From contig NZ_JAHEHX010000018.1 of assembly GCF_024639685.1 (NCBI RefSeq), positions 62,001 through 126,000 of the forward strand: a stretch of 64,000 nt of DNA. Direction: 5' to 3'. Position 1 is the first letter of the stretch, and every line of letters begins with the position of its first letter. Made by a program: the position numbers and the translations under genes. The stretch comes from Polaribacter sp. (GTDB lineage: Bacteria; Bacteroidota; Bacteroidia; Flavobacteriales; Flavobacteriaceae). Of the stretch, positions 16,936 through 24,760 are shown in pieces. A model generated the notes under the pieces. The model was given only the letters and a program-made list of their open reading frames with translations. It was not told the DNA's origin and did not search any database.

Positions 16936-19758
16936 TTGAAAGATCAAGAATACATAGAAGTTTACGGAGCTAGAGCACACAACTTAAAAAATATTGATGT
17001 AAAAATACCAAGAGAAAAGCTAGTTGTAATTACTGGTTTAAGTGGTAGTGGAAAATCATCTCTAGCATTTGATACCATTTATGCAGAAGGCCAAAGACGT
17101 TATATAGAAACTTTTTCTGCTTATGTACGTCAATTTCTTGGTGGGTTAGAAAGACCAGATGTTGATAAGATTGATGGCCTATCTCCTGTAATTTCTATAG
17201 AGCAAAAAACAACAAATAAAAGTCCAAGATCTACTGTTGGTACAATTACAGAAATTTATGATTTTTTAAGACTTCTTTTTGCAAGAGCTGCTGATGCATA
17301 CTCTTACAATACTGGAGAAAAAATGGTGAGTTATTCTGATGAACAAATAAAAAAATTAATATCTTCAGATTTCGCCAATAAAAAAATTGCAGTTTTAGCA
17401 CCATTAATCAAATCTAGAAAAGGACATTATAGAGAGTTGTTTGAGCAGATTTCTAAACAAGGTTTTGTAAGAGTAAGGGTTGATGGCAAAATTAGAGAAA
17501 TAGAAAAAGGCATGCGTTTAGACAGATACAAAACGCATGATATAGAAGTTGTTATAGATCGACTTTTAGTGAATAAAAAATCAGAAAAAAGGTTAGAAGA
17601 AACTATAAAAACAGCTTTATATTCTGGTAACAATATAATGATGGTTATTGATGTTGATAATGAAAAACCTCGTTATTTTAGTAGAGAGTTAATGTGTCCA
17701 ACAACAGGAATTGCTTATCCAAATCCAGAGCCAAATACATTTTCTTTTAACTCACCAAAAGGTGCTTGCCCAACTTGTAATGGTTTAGGCACAACTCAAG
17801 AAATCAACTTAAAAAAGTTAATTCCTGATGATAGTGTATCTATCAAAAATGGTGGAATTGTTCCTTTAGGTGAACAAAAAAGCAGCTGGATTTTTAAACA
17901 AATTCAGAATATTGCAGAACGTTATAAATTTAAATTAACAGACGCAATTAAAGATATCCCAGAAGACGCTTTAAACATCATCTTAAATGGTGGTAATGAG
18001 TCTTTTAATATCGAATCTAAAACAGTTGGTGTAACAAGAAATTATAAAATTGATTTTGAAGGGATCATATCGTTTATAGAAAATCAATACAACAATGCAG
18101 AAAGCACTTCTATAAAACGTTGGGCTAAAGGTTTTATGGATGAAGTTACCTGTAAAACTTGTGATGGTAAACGTTTAAAGAAAGAAGCACTTCATTTTAA
18201 AATCACAGACAGAAGCATTAGTGATTTAGCTCAAATGGATGTTACTGAATTGGCTAAATTATTTAAAAATATTGAACAGTATCTTTCTGAAAAACAAAAC
18301 ACAATTGCATCAGAAATATTAAAAGAAATTAGAACTCGAATTCAATTTTTATTAGATGTTGGTTTAAACTATTTAACGTTAGACAGAACTTCAAAATCAC
18401 TTTCTGGAGGAGAAGCACAAAGAATTCGTTTGGCCACTCAAATTGGCTCACAGTTAGTAGGTGTATTGTATATTTTAGACGAGCCAAGTATTGGATTACA
18501 CCAAAGAGATAATCAAAAACTAATAGATTCTTTAGTAAAATTAAGAGATGTAGGTAACTCTGTGTTGGTAGTTGAGCATGACGAAGACATGATGAAAAAA
18601 GCAGATTATGTTTTAGACATTGGGCCAGGTGCAGGTAAACATGGAGGTCAAATTGTAAGTATTGGTACTTATGATGAAATTATAAAAGATGAAACCCTAA
18701 CTACAGATTATTTAACTGGCAGAAAAAAGATTGCAGTTCCTAAAAAGCGTAGAGAAGGTAATGGAAAAACCATAAAACTTAAAGATGCTTCTGGTAACAA
18801 TTTAAAAAATGTTTCAGTCGAATTTCCTTTAGGGAAAATGATCTGTGTTACTGGTGTTTCAGGTAGTGGAAAATCTACTTTAATCAATGAAACCCTCTAC
18901 CCTATTTTAAATGCACATATTTATAGAGGTGTTAAAAAACCTATGCCTTACAAAAAAATTGAAGGCTTAGAAAACGTAGATAAAGTAATTGATATAGATC
19001 AATCTCCTATTGGTAGAACACCAAGATCTAACCCTGCAACTTACACCAAAACCTTTGATGAAGTTCGTAGTTTGTTCGCAAAAACTCCAGAAGCTGCAAT
19101 TCGTGGTTACAAAGCTGGCAGATTCTCTTTTAATGTAAAAGGTGGTAGATGTGAAACCTGTCAAGGAGGAGGAGTTAGAGTTATAGAAATGAACTTTTTA
19201 CCTGATGTACAAGTAGAATGTGAAACTTGTCAAGGAAAACGTTTTAATAGAGAAACTTTAGAAATTAGATACAAAGGAAAATCTATTTCTGATATTTTAA
19301 ATATGACTATTGAAGATGCAACAGAATTCTTTAAAAACATTCCTAAAATTCACAGGAAACTAAAAACTATAAAAGATGTTGGTTTAGGGTATATTACACT
19401 TGGCCAACAATCTACAACTCTTTCTGGTGGTGAAGCTCAGCGAATAAAATTAGCTTCAGAATTGTCTAAAAGAGATACAGGAAATACCTTTTATATTCTT
19501 GATGAACCTACAACTGGGCTCCATTTTGAAGATATTAGGGTTTTAATGGAAGTTTTAAATAAATTAACAGACAAAGGAAACACTGTATTAATTATAGAAC
19601 ACAATTTAGATGTAATCAAATTAGCAGATTACATTATTGATGTTGGTATGGAGGGTGGAAAAAATGGGGGTAAAATATTAGTAAAAGGAACTCCAGAGCA
19701 GGTTGCTAAACATAAAACAAGTTACACAGCCAAATTCTTAAAGAAGGAGTTAAATTAA
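16936..19758 (+). CDS. uvrA: Excinuclease ABC subunit UvrA
   Basis: The 940-residue damage-recognition ATPase of nucleotide excision repair, acting with UvrB and UvrC. Two ABC modules are visible: Walker A GLSGSGKSS (about residue 35) and GVSGSGKST (about 640), with signatures LSGGEAQRIRLA and LSGGEAQRIKLA. Zinc-finger CxxC pairs are in CPTCNGLG, CKTCDGKR, CETCQGGG and CETCQGKR. The start is TTG at 16936, giving MKDQEYIEVYGARAHNLKNI. This matches the conserved N-terminus, and no ATG exists nearby. It is followed by an unrelated LOG-family gene after 58 bases. Confidence 0.98.
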   Translation: MKDQEYIEVYGARAHNLKNIDVKIPREKLVVITGLSGSGKSSLAFDTIYAEGQRRYIETFSAYVRQFLGGLERPDVDKIDGLSPVISIEQKTTNKSPRSTVGTITEIYDFLRLLFARAADAYSYNTGEKMVSYSDEQIKKLISSDFANKKIAVLAPLIKSRKGHYRELFEQISKQGFVRVRVDGKIREIEKGMRLDRYKTHDIEVVIDRLLVNKKSEKRLEETIKTALYSGNNIMMVIDVDNEKPRYFSRELMCPTTGIAYPNPEPNTFSFNSPKGACPTCNGLGTTQEINLKKLIPDDSVSIKNGGIVPLGEQKSSWIFKQIQNIAERYKFKLTDAIKDIPEDALNIILNGGNESFNIESKTVGVTRNYKIDFEGIISFIENQYNNAESTSIKRWAKGFMDEVTCKTCDGKRLKKEALHFKITDRSISDLAQMDVTELAKLFKNIEQYLSEKQNTIASEILKEIRTRIQFLLDVGLNYLTLDRTSKSLSGGEAQRIRLATQIGSQLVGVLYILDEPSIGLHQRDNQKLIDSLVKLRDVGNSVLVVEHDEDMMKKADYVLDIGPGAGKHGGQIVSIGTYDEIIKDETLTTDYLTGRKKIAVPKKRREGNGKTIKLKDASGNNLKNVSVEFPLGKMICVTGVSGSGKSTLINETLYPILNAHIYRGVKKPMPYKKIEGLENVDKVIDIDQSPIGRTPRSNPATYTKTFDEVRSLFAKTPEAAIRGYKAGRFSFNVKGGRCETCQGGGVRVIEMNFLPDVQVECETCQGKRFNRETLEIRYKGKSISDILNMTIEDATEFFKNIPKIHRKLKTIKDVGLGYITLGQQSTTLSGGEAQRIKLASELSKRDTGNTFYILDEPTTGLHFEDIRVLMEVLNKLTDKGNTVLIIEHNLDVIKLADYIIDVGMEGGKNGGKILVKGTPEQVAKHKTSYTAKFLKKELN

Positions 19759-19816
19759 AATTTTAAGTAAACATTAATTAACTAATTTAGCAATCCTTCA
19801 GAAAAAAAAAAAGATT

Positions 19817-20524
19817 ATGACGAACGACGATAGAAAGATTAAAGAAAAATTTCAAACAAAAACCTGGAACGAAATTAAAACTAACGATTCGTGGGCCATT
19901 TTTAAAATCATGGCAGAATTTGTAGAGGGTTATGAACGTTTAAGTAAAATAGGACCTTGTGTATCTATTTTTGGATCTGCAAGAACAAAACCAGAGCATC
20001 CTTATTACAAATTGGCAGAGGAAATTGGTTTTCAATTAACACAAGCAGGTTTTGGCGTTATTACTGGTGGAGGACCAGGAATTATGGAGGCTGGTAACAA
20101 AGGAGCAAATAGAGGAAAAGGACTTTCTGTTGGTTTAAATATTGAATTACCTTTTGAACAACATGATAATCCTTGGATTGATACAGGTAAAAGTTTAGAT
20201 TTCGATTACTTTTTTGTTCGTAAAGTAATGTTTGTAAAATACTCACAAGGATTTGTGGTTATGCCTGGAGGCTTTGGAACTTTAGATGAGCTTTTTGAAG
20301 CAATAACCTTAATTCAAACTAAGAAAATAGGACGATTCCCAATTGTATTGGTAGGCTCTAAATTTTGGGGAGGTTTATTAGACTGGATCAAAGACACCTT
20401 AATCACAGAAAAAAATATTGGCTTAGAAGATTTAAGCTTATTTAGAGTTGTAGATACTGCTGAAGAAGCTGTTGAACATTTTAATAAATTTTACGCGAAA
20501 TACAAATTAAAACCTAACTTTTAG
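19817..20524 (+). CDS. LOG-family protein (TIGR00730, nucleoside monophosphate phosphoribohydrolase-like)
   Basis: A 235-residue Rossmann-fold protein of the LOG/YgdH family. The catalytic signature PGGFGTLDE is present, with GGGPGIMEAGNKGA upstream and SIFGSARTKPEHPYY at the start of the fold. Members hydrolyse nucleoside 5'-monophosphates (cytokinin riboside phosphates or AMP) to base and ribose phosphate. Which nucleotide is used here is unknown. It is 3 bases upstream of the secreted nuclease-like gene. Confidence 0.9.
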   Translation: MTNDDRKIKEKFQTKTWNEIKTNDSWAIFKIMAEFVEGYERLSKIGPCVSIFGSARTKPEHPYYKLAEEIGFQLTQAGFGVITGGGPGIMEAGNKGANRGKGLSVGLNIELPFEQHDNPWIDTGKSLDFDYFFVRKVMFVKYSQGFVVMPGGFGTLDELFEAITLIQTKKIGRFPIVLVGSKFWGGLLDWIKDTLITEKNIGLEDLSLFRVVDTAEEAVEHFNKFYAKYKLKPNF

Positions 20525-20527
20525 ACT

Positions 20528-21805
20528 ATGTTTCTAAAGAAACATTTCTTTGTTTTATTTATTTGTTTTGCCTCTTATTTAAATGCACAAACGAACATTA
20601 AAGCAATGTTTTACAACACTTTAAACTACAATTCGGACACTAAAAGTCAGGATAGAACATCATACCTAAAAACAATTTTAGATGATATTCAGCCAGATAT
20701 TTTTATGATTTGTGAACTTAAAAATGAAATAGCATCTAACTACCTCTTTGAAAATGCTGTAGTTCCTTTTAACGCTAATTTTAGTAAGGCTGAATTTAAA
20801 CCAAGTGAATCGCCTGCAACAAGTTTACTGCAAATGGTTTACTATAATTCTAATAAATTAGAATTGGAATATAATGAAGTTATTCCAACAGCTATAAGGG
20901 ATATAAATCATTATACATTTATAGTAAAATCAGAAAATTCTAATGACGAAATTAACAGAATTGAAGTTTTTATCACACATCTAAAAGCATCTAGAGGTAC
21001 TGATAATATGCAAAAAAGACTGGCTTCAGTAGAAAATTTCATAAGAGAACTAGAAAGATTACCAGAAGATAGTTTTGTGCTTTTTGCTGGTGATTTTAAT
21101 TTTTACACTAGTAATGAACCTGGTTTTCAAAAAATTATTGATGAAAATAATTCCATTCAATTAATAGATCCAATTGATAGACTTTGTCCTGCCTTTCCTG
21201 AAAATGGTATTAATTATTTTAATGAAGATAATTACGATTCAACTTATTTTTGGAATAATGAGTCTTTTGCTGATGTACATTCTCAATCTGCTAGAAATGG
21301 ACAGGTAAATGGAGACGGTTCTGGAGGAGGAATGGATGACAGATTCGATTTTATTATGATGTCGAAAAACTTTACAACTAGCTCTACTTTATCTTATAAA
21401 ACAGGTAGTTATAAAACTGTGGGTAACAACAGTAACTGTTACAACTCTTTTGTAAGCAACTCAACATGTACAGGCGAATTCTCTCAAGAGTTAAGAAATG
21501 CGCTTTATTTTTTTAGCGATCATTTACCTATAACTATGGAAATGGAGTTTAAAGCTAGTGCATTAAATACAAAAAACAACAGCATCATAAATTTTGTAGA
21601 CACAAACATTGCCAAAAATAGCATTGAGATAAATTTGTCAAAAAATGTAAATCAAATTTTAATTTATAATCAACTAGGTCAGAATGTATTTCATTTAAAA
21701 AATGTAATTTCGAATACTTTAAAAATTGATACAGAAAGCTTTGCAAAAGGGATTTATTACATTAAAGTAGACAATTATAAAATTGAAAAAATTATAAAGA
21801 TTTAA
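20528..21805 (+). CDS. Secreted endonuclease/exonuclease/phosphatase protein with T9SS sorting tail
   Basis: A 425-residue secreted protein. The signal peptide (MFLKKHFFVLFICFASYLNAQ) is followed by an endonuclease/exonuclease/phosphatase fold with ICELKNE, THLKASRG, FAGDFNFYT and the C-terminal SDHLPITMEM, the usual Asn/Asp/His active-site blocks. The last 70 or so residues (NSIEINLSKNVNQILIYNQ to the KGIYYIKV..KIEKIIKI end) form a type A sorting domain of the type IX secretion system. It is therefore probably released or anchored outside the outer membrane. The substrate may be nucleic acid or a phosphodiester. It is followed after 1 base by the M1-like barrel protein. Confidence 0.88.
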   Translation: MFLKKHFFVLFICFASYLNAQTNIKAMFYNTLNYNSDTKSQDRTSYLKTILDDIQPDIFMICELKNEIASNYLFENAVVPFNANFSKAEFKPSESPATSLLQMVYYNSNKLELEYNEVIPTAIRDINHYTFIVKSENSNDEINRIEVFITHLKASRGTDNMQKRLASVENFIRELERLPEDSFVLFAGDFNFYTSNEPGFQKIIDENNSIQLIDPIDRLCPAFPENGINYFNEDNYDSTYFWNNESFADVHSQSARNGQVNGDGSGGGMDDRFDFIMMSKNFTTSSTLSYKTGSYKTVGNNSNCYNSFVSNSTCTGEFSQELRNALYFFSDHLPITMEMEFKASALNTKNNSIINFVDTNIAKNSIEINLSKNVNQILIYNQLGQNVFHLKNVISNTLKIDTESFAKGIYYIKVDNYKIEKIIKI

Positions 21806-21806
21806 T

Positions 21807-24614
21807 TTGAAGCATTTTTTTAACCTCTTATTTACGATTCTATTTTATACAACGTGTTTTTCGCAAGAGAATGCTATAAAAATAAAAGCCACCTTAAATA
21901 GTCTTGAAAACATACTTTTAGTGCAACAAGAAATACTTTTTGTTAATGACTCAGATTCAATTCTCAAAAAAATCTATCTACACAATTGGGCAAATAGTTA
22001 TAGAGACAGAAAAACACCTCTCTCTAAGCGATTCATTAAAGATTACAATAAAAACCTATATTTTGCCCCAGCACACAAACTTGGTGCAACTGAAATTAAA
22101 AATATTACTGTAAATTTTGAGAATACTGATTTTAAAGAAGTAAAAAATAAAGCTGACATTCTAGAAATTGGTTTAAAAAAACCTCTTTTCCAAAAACAAA
22201 GTTCTAAAATTAATATTACCTATAGTTTAAAAATTCCTAGTTCAGAATTTACAGGGTATGGAAAAACTGAGGATGGATATCATTTACGATTTTGGTATAT
22301 AACCCCTGCAGTTTACAAAAATGGCTGGAAATTAATGAGTAATCTAAATATCGATGATTTGTATGAAAAAGCAACAGACTTTGATATAGAAATAGACATT
22401 CCAAAAAAATATGTGCTAGAAAGTACACTTTATCAATACAAAACAAAAAAAGACAGGACTGATTATTATTATTTAATAGGTAAACAGAAAACAGATGTTA
22501 TTATAAGTATTCACGAGAAAAAAAAATATGAAACTTTCAAGACAGACGGAATTAATGTTTACACAGACCTTTTAGATAAAAATATAAATAAGAAAAAAGC
22601 ATCACAAATTTTAGATAAACAACTTAAGTTTATTCAAAAATTTTTAGGAAGATATCCCTATAAAGAAATCCACATCGATAAGGTTACACAACGAAAAGAT
22701 CCTGTACACGGGTTAAGCCAATTACCCGATTTCTTAAGTCCTTTTCCTGAACATTTTAAATGGGACTTTACAATGTTTAAAGCATTAAGCAAAAAATTTA
22801 TTGAAAACACCTTGCTTTTTAACAAAAGAGATGATTACTGGTTCTTAGACGGCTTACACAACTATTTAATGTTAGAGTATATTGATCAAGTATATCCAAA
22901 TACAAAACTCTTAGGTAGTTACGCCAACTACTGGTTTTTAAATACTTATAACTTATCAAAATTAGACTTTAATGATAAGTACCCATTAGTATATCAATTT
23001 AGTTCTCGTAAGTTTTTAGACCAAGCACTTACAACTCCAGCAGATTCGCTTTCTAATTTTAATAGAAAAATCGCAAACAGATACAAAGCAGGATTGGCTT
23101 TTAGATACCTTAAAGGCTATTTAGGAGACAGTATCTTAAACAATAGTATACAAGAATTTTATCAAAAAAATAATAATAAAATAATTGCTAGCTCTGACTT
23201 TCAAGAATTAATAAATTCTAAAACAAACAAACCATTGGACTGGTTTTTTAATGATTTTATAAAAACAAATAAAAAAATAGACCACACAATAAAACAAATA
23301 AAAACGAAAGGAGACAGTATTCATGTAACAATTAAAAATAAAAGAAACATGAATACCCCTGTGTTAATTTACGGTTTAAATAACCGAGAAATTAAATTTA
23401 AAAAATGGGTAAATAATATAAAAGATATAGATACTGTCACTATCCCAAATTACGGCATCAACAGAGTTGCTCTAAATTATGAAAATTTCTATCCAGAATT
23501 AAACACGTTTGACAATTGGAAAAGTTTAGAAAATAAAATTTTTAATAAACCATTAAAAATTAGCTTAGTAAAAGATGTTAATGACCCTTACTACAACCAA
23601 ATATTTTACCAACCAAATGTTAATTATAATTTTTACAACGGTCTAATTTTAGGAGTAAAACTTCATAACAAAGCATTAATAAAACGAAACTTTGAATTTA
23701 AATTCGCACCCTCATATGCAACAAAGAGCAAGAGCTTAATAGGATCTTTTTCTAGCATATATAATCAATATTTTGAAAAAACAGACATTTACAAAATAAT
23801 GTATGGCATATCTGGTGTAAACTTAGACTACGCTCCAAATTTAAGTTATAGGGCATTACTCCCTTTTGTGAATGTTGTTTTTAAAAGAAAGAGTTTAAGA
23901 GATGCAACCTCAGAATTTATTGGAGCCAAGTTAGTACACATTAACAAAGAGACTCCTGATGGACAATTAAGAACTAGCCAAGACAGTTATAGTGTATTTA
24001 GCTTACGATACAATTATATAAATCCAGATATCATCAAAGAATTTAGATATGATTTTGGACTAGAACTCGCAGCACAATTTTCTAAAATCTCTGCAGATAT
24101 AAGATATAGGTCTTTGTCTACTTCAGATACACAATTAGATTTTAGAGTTTTTATTGGTGCTTTTTTGAAAAATAATTCTACAGGAAATTACTTTAGTTTT
24201 GGGTTAGACAGAGCTAATGATTATTTATTTCAACTAAATTATTTTGGAAGATCTGAAGCTACAGGAATTTTTAGCCAGCAATTTATTATCGCAGAAGGCG
24301 GATTTAAATCAGTTTTACCTGTAAGGTTTGCTAACCAATATATGATGGCTTTTAACTCTAGCTTTGGTATTTGGAAATGGATAGAATTTTATAATGATGT
24401 CGCTTTCTTAAAAAATAGAGACAATTCCCTTTATTTTGCATATAATAATGGCATACGGTTTAATTTTATTCATAACATATTAGAAGTATATTTCCCATTA
24501 TATTCCAATAACGGCTGGGAAATTAGTCAAAATTCTTATCCTCAAAAAATAAGGTTTACGCTTTCTGCAAATGTAAATCAGATCTATAACTTATTTAGAA
24601 GAGGATTCCTATAA
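21807..24614 (+). CDS. Degenerate M1-peptidase-like domain fused to an outer-membrane barrel
   Basis: A 935-residue exported protein starting at TTG, 1 base after the previous stop, with a signal peptide ending near CFSQ. Residues about 20-440 resemble the N-terminal and gluzincin domains of M1 aminopeptidases. Where HExxH and the third ligand should be, it reads KKFIENTLLF...DDYWFLDGLHNY, so all three zinc ligands appear lost. The remaining half (about 570-935) is a series of alternating aromatic strands ending in RRGFL, typical of an outer-membrane beta-barrel. I infer an inactive, surface-anchored binding or chaperone-like protein. I recall similar long proteins in Flavobacteriia without a known role. 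Confidence 0.65.
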   Translation: MKHFFNLLFTILFYTTCFSQENAIKIKATLNSLENILLVQQEILFVNDSDSILKKIYLHNWANSYRDRKTPLSKRFIKDYNKNLYFAPAHKLGATEIKNITVNFENTDFKEVKNKADILEIGLKKPLFQKQSSKINITYSLKIPSSEFTGYGKTEDGYHLRFWYITPAVYKNGWKLMSNLNIDDLYEKATDFDIEIDIPKKYVLESTLYQYKTKKDRTDYYYLIGKQKTDVIISIHEKKKYETFKTDGINVYTDLLDKNINKKKASQILDKQLKFIQKFLGRYPYKEIHIDKVTQRKDPVHGLSQLPDFLSPFPEHFKWDFTMFKALSKKFIENTLLFNKRDDYWFLDGLHNYLMLEYIDQVYPNTKLLGSYANYWFLNTYNLSKLDFNDKYPLVYQFSSRKFLDQALTTPADSLSNFNRKIANRYKAGLAFRYLKGYLGDSILNNSIQEFYQKNNNKIIASSDFQELINSKTNKPLDWFFNDFIKTNKKIDHTIKQIKTKGDSIHVTIKNKRNMNTPVLIYGLNNREIKFKKWVNNIKDIDTVTIPNYGINRVALNYENFYPELNTFDNWKSLENKIFNKPLKISLVKDVNDPYYNQIFYQPNVNYNFYNGLILGVKLHNKALIKRNFEFKFAPSYATKSKSLIGSFSSIYNQYFEKTDIYKIMYGISGVNLDYAPNLSYRALLPFVNVVFKRKSLRDATSEFIGAKLVHINKETPDGQLRTSQDSYSVFSLRYNYINPDIIKEFRYDFGLELAAQFSKISADIRYRSLSTSDTQLDFRVFIGAFLKNNSTGNYFSFGLDRANDYLFQLNYFGRSEATGIFSQQFIIAEGGFKSVLPVRFANQYMMAFNSSFGIWKWIEFYNDVAFLKNRDNSLYFAYNNGIRFNFIHNILEVYFPLYSNNGWEISQNSYPQKIRFTLSANVNQIYNLFRRGFL

Positions 24615-24697
24615 AATCAAACAAAAGAGGTTTAATTGTATAATTATCAACAAAACCTAGTTTTAATACTTGATTTTTAACATATCCTTAACCAATC

Positions 24698-24717
24698 TTG
24701 ATATTTTTAAATATCAA
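24698..24717. promoter_or_regulatory. Palindromic operator candidate upstream of the E1 gene
   Basis: TTGATATTT-TT-AAATATCAA is a perfect 9-base inverted repeat with a 2-base centre. It lies 10 bases upstream of a TATCTTTG -7 box (24728-24735) and 63 bases from the E1 start. Its position over the -33 region is what one expects for a repressor or activator site. The binding protein is unknown. Confidence 0.5.
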
Positions 24718-24727
24718 CTAAAAAAAC

Positions 24728-24735
24728 TATCTTTG
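24728..24735 (+). promoter_or_regulatory. -7 element of the E1 dehydrogenase promoter
   Basis: TATCTTTG matches TAnnTTTG and is followed by GCAG, with 25 bases to the ATG. The TTG in the palindrome upstream is 27 bases away, too far for an ideal -33 element, so activation by a bound regulator is possible. Confidence 0.55.
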
Positions 24736-24760
24736 CAGCAGTAAAAAACTACAAATCCAT

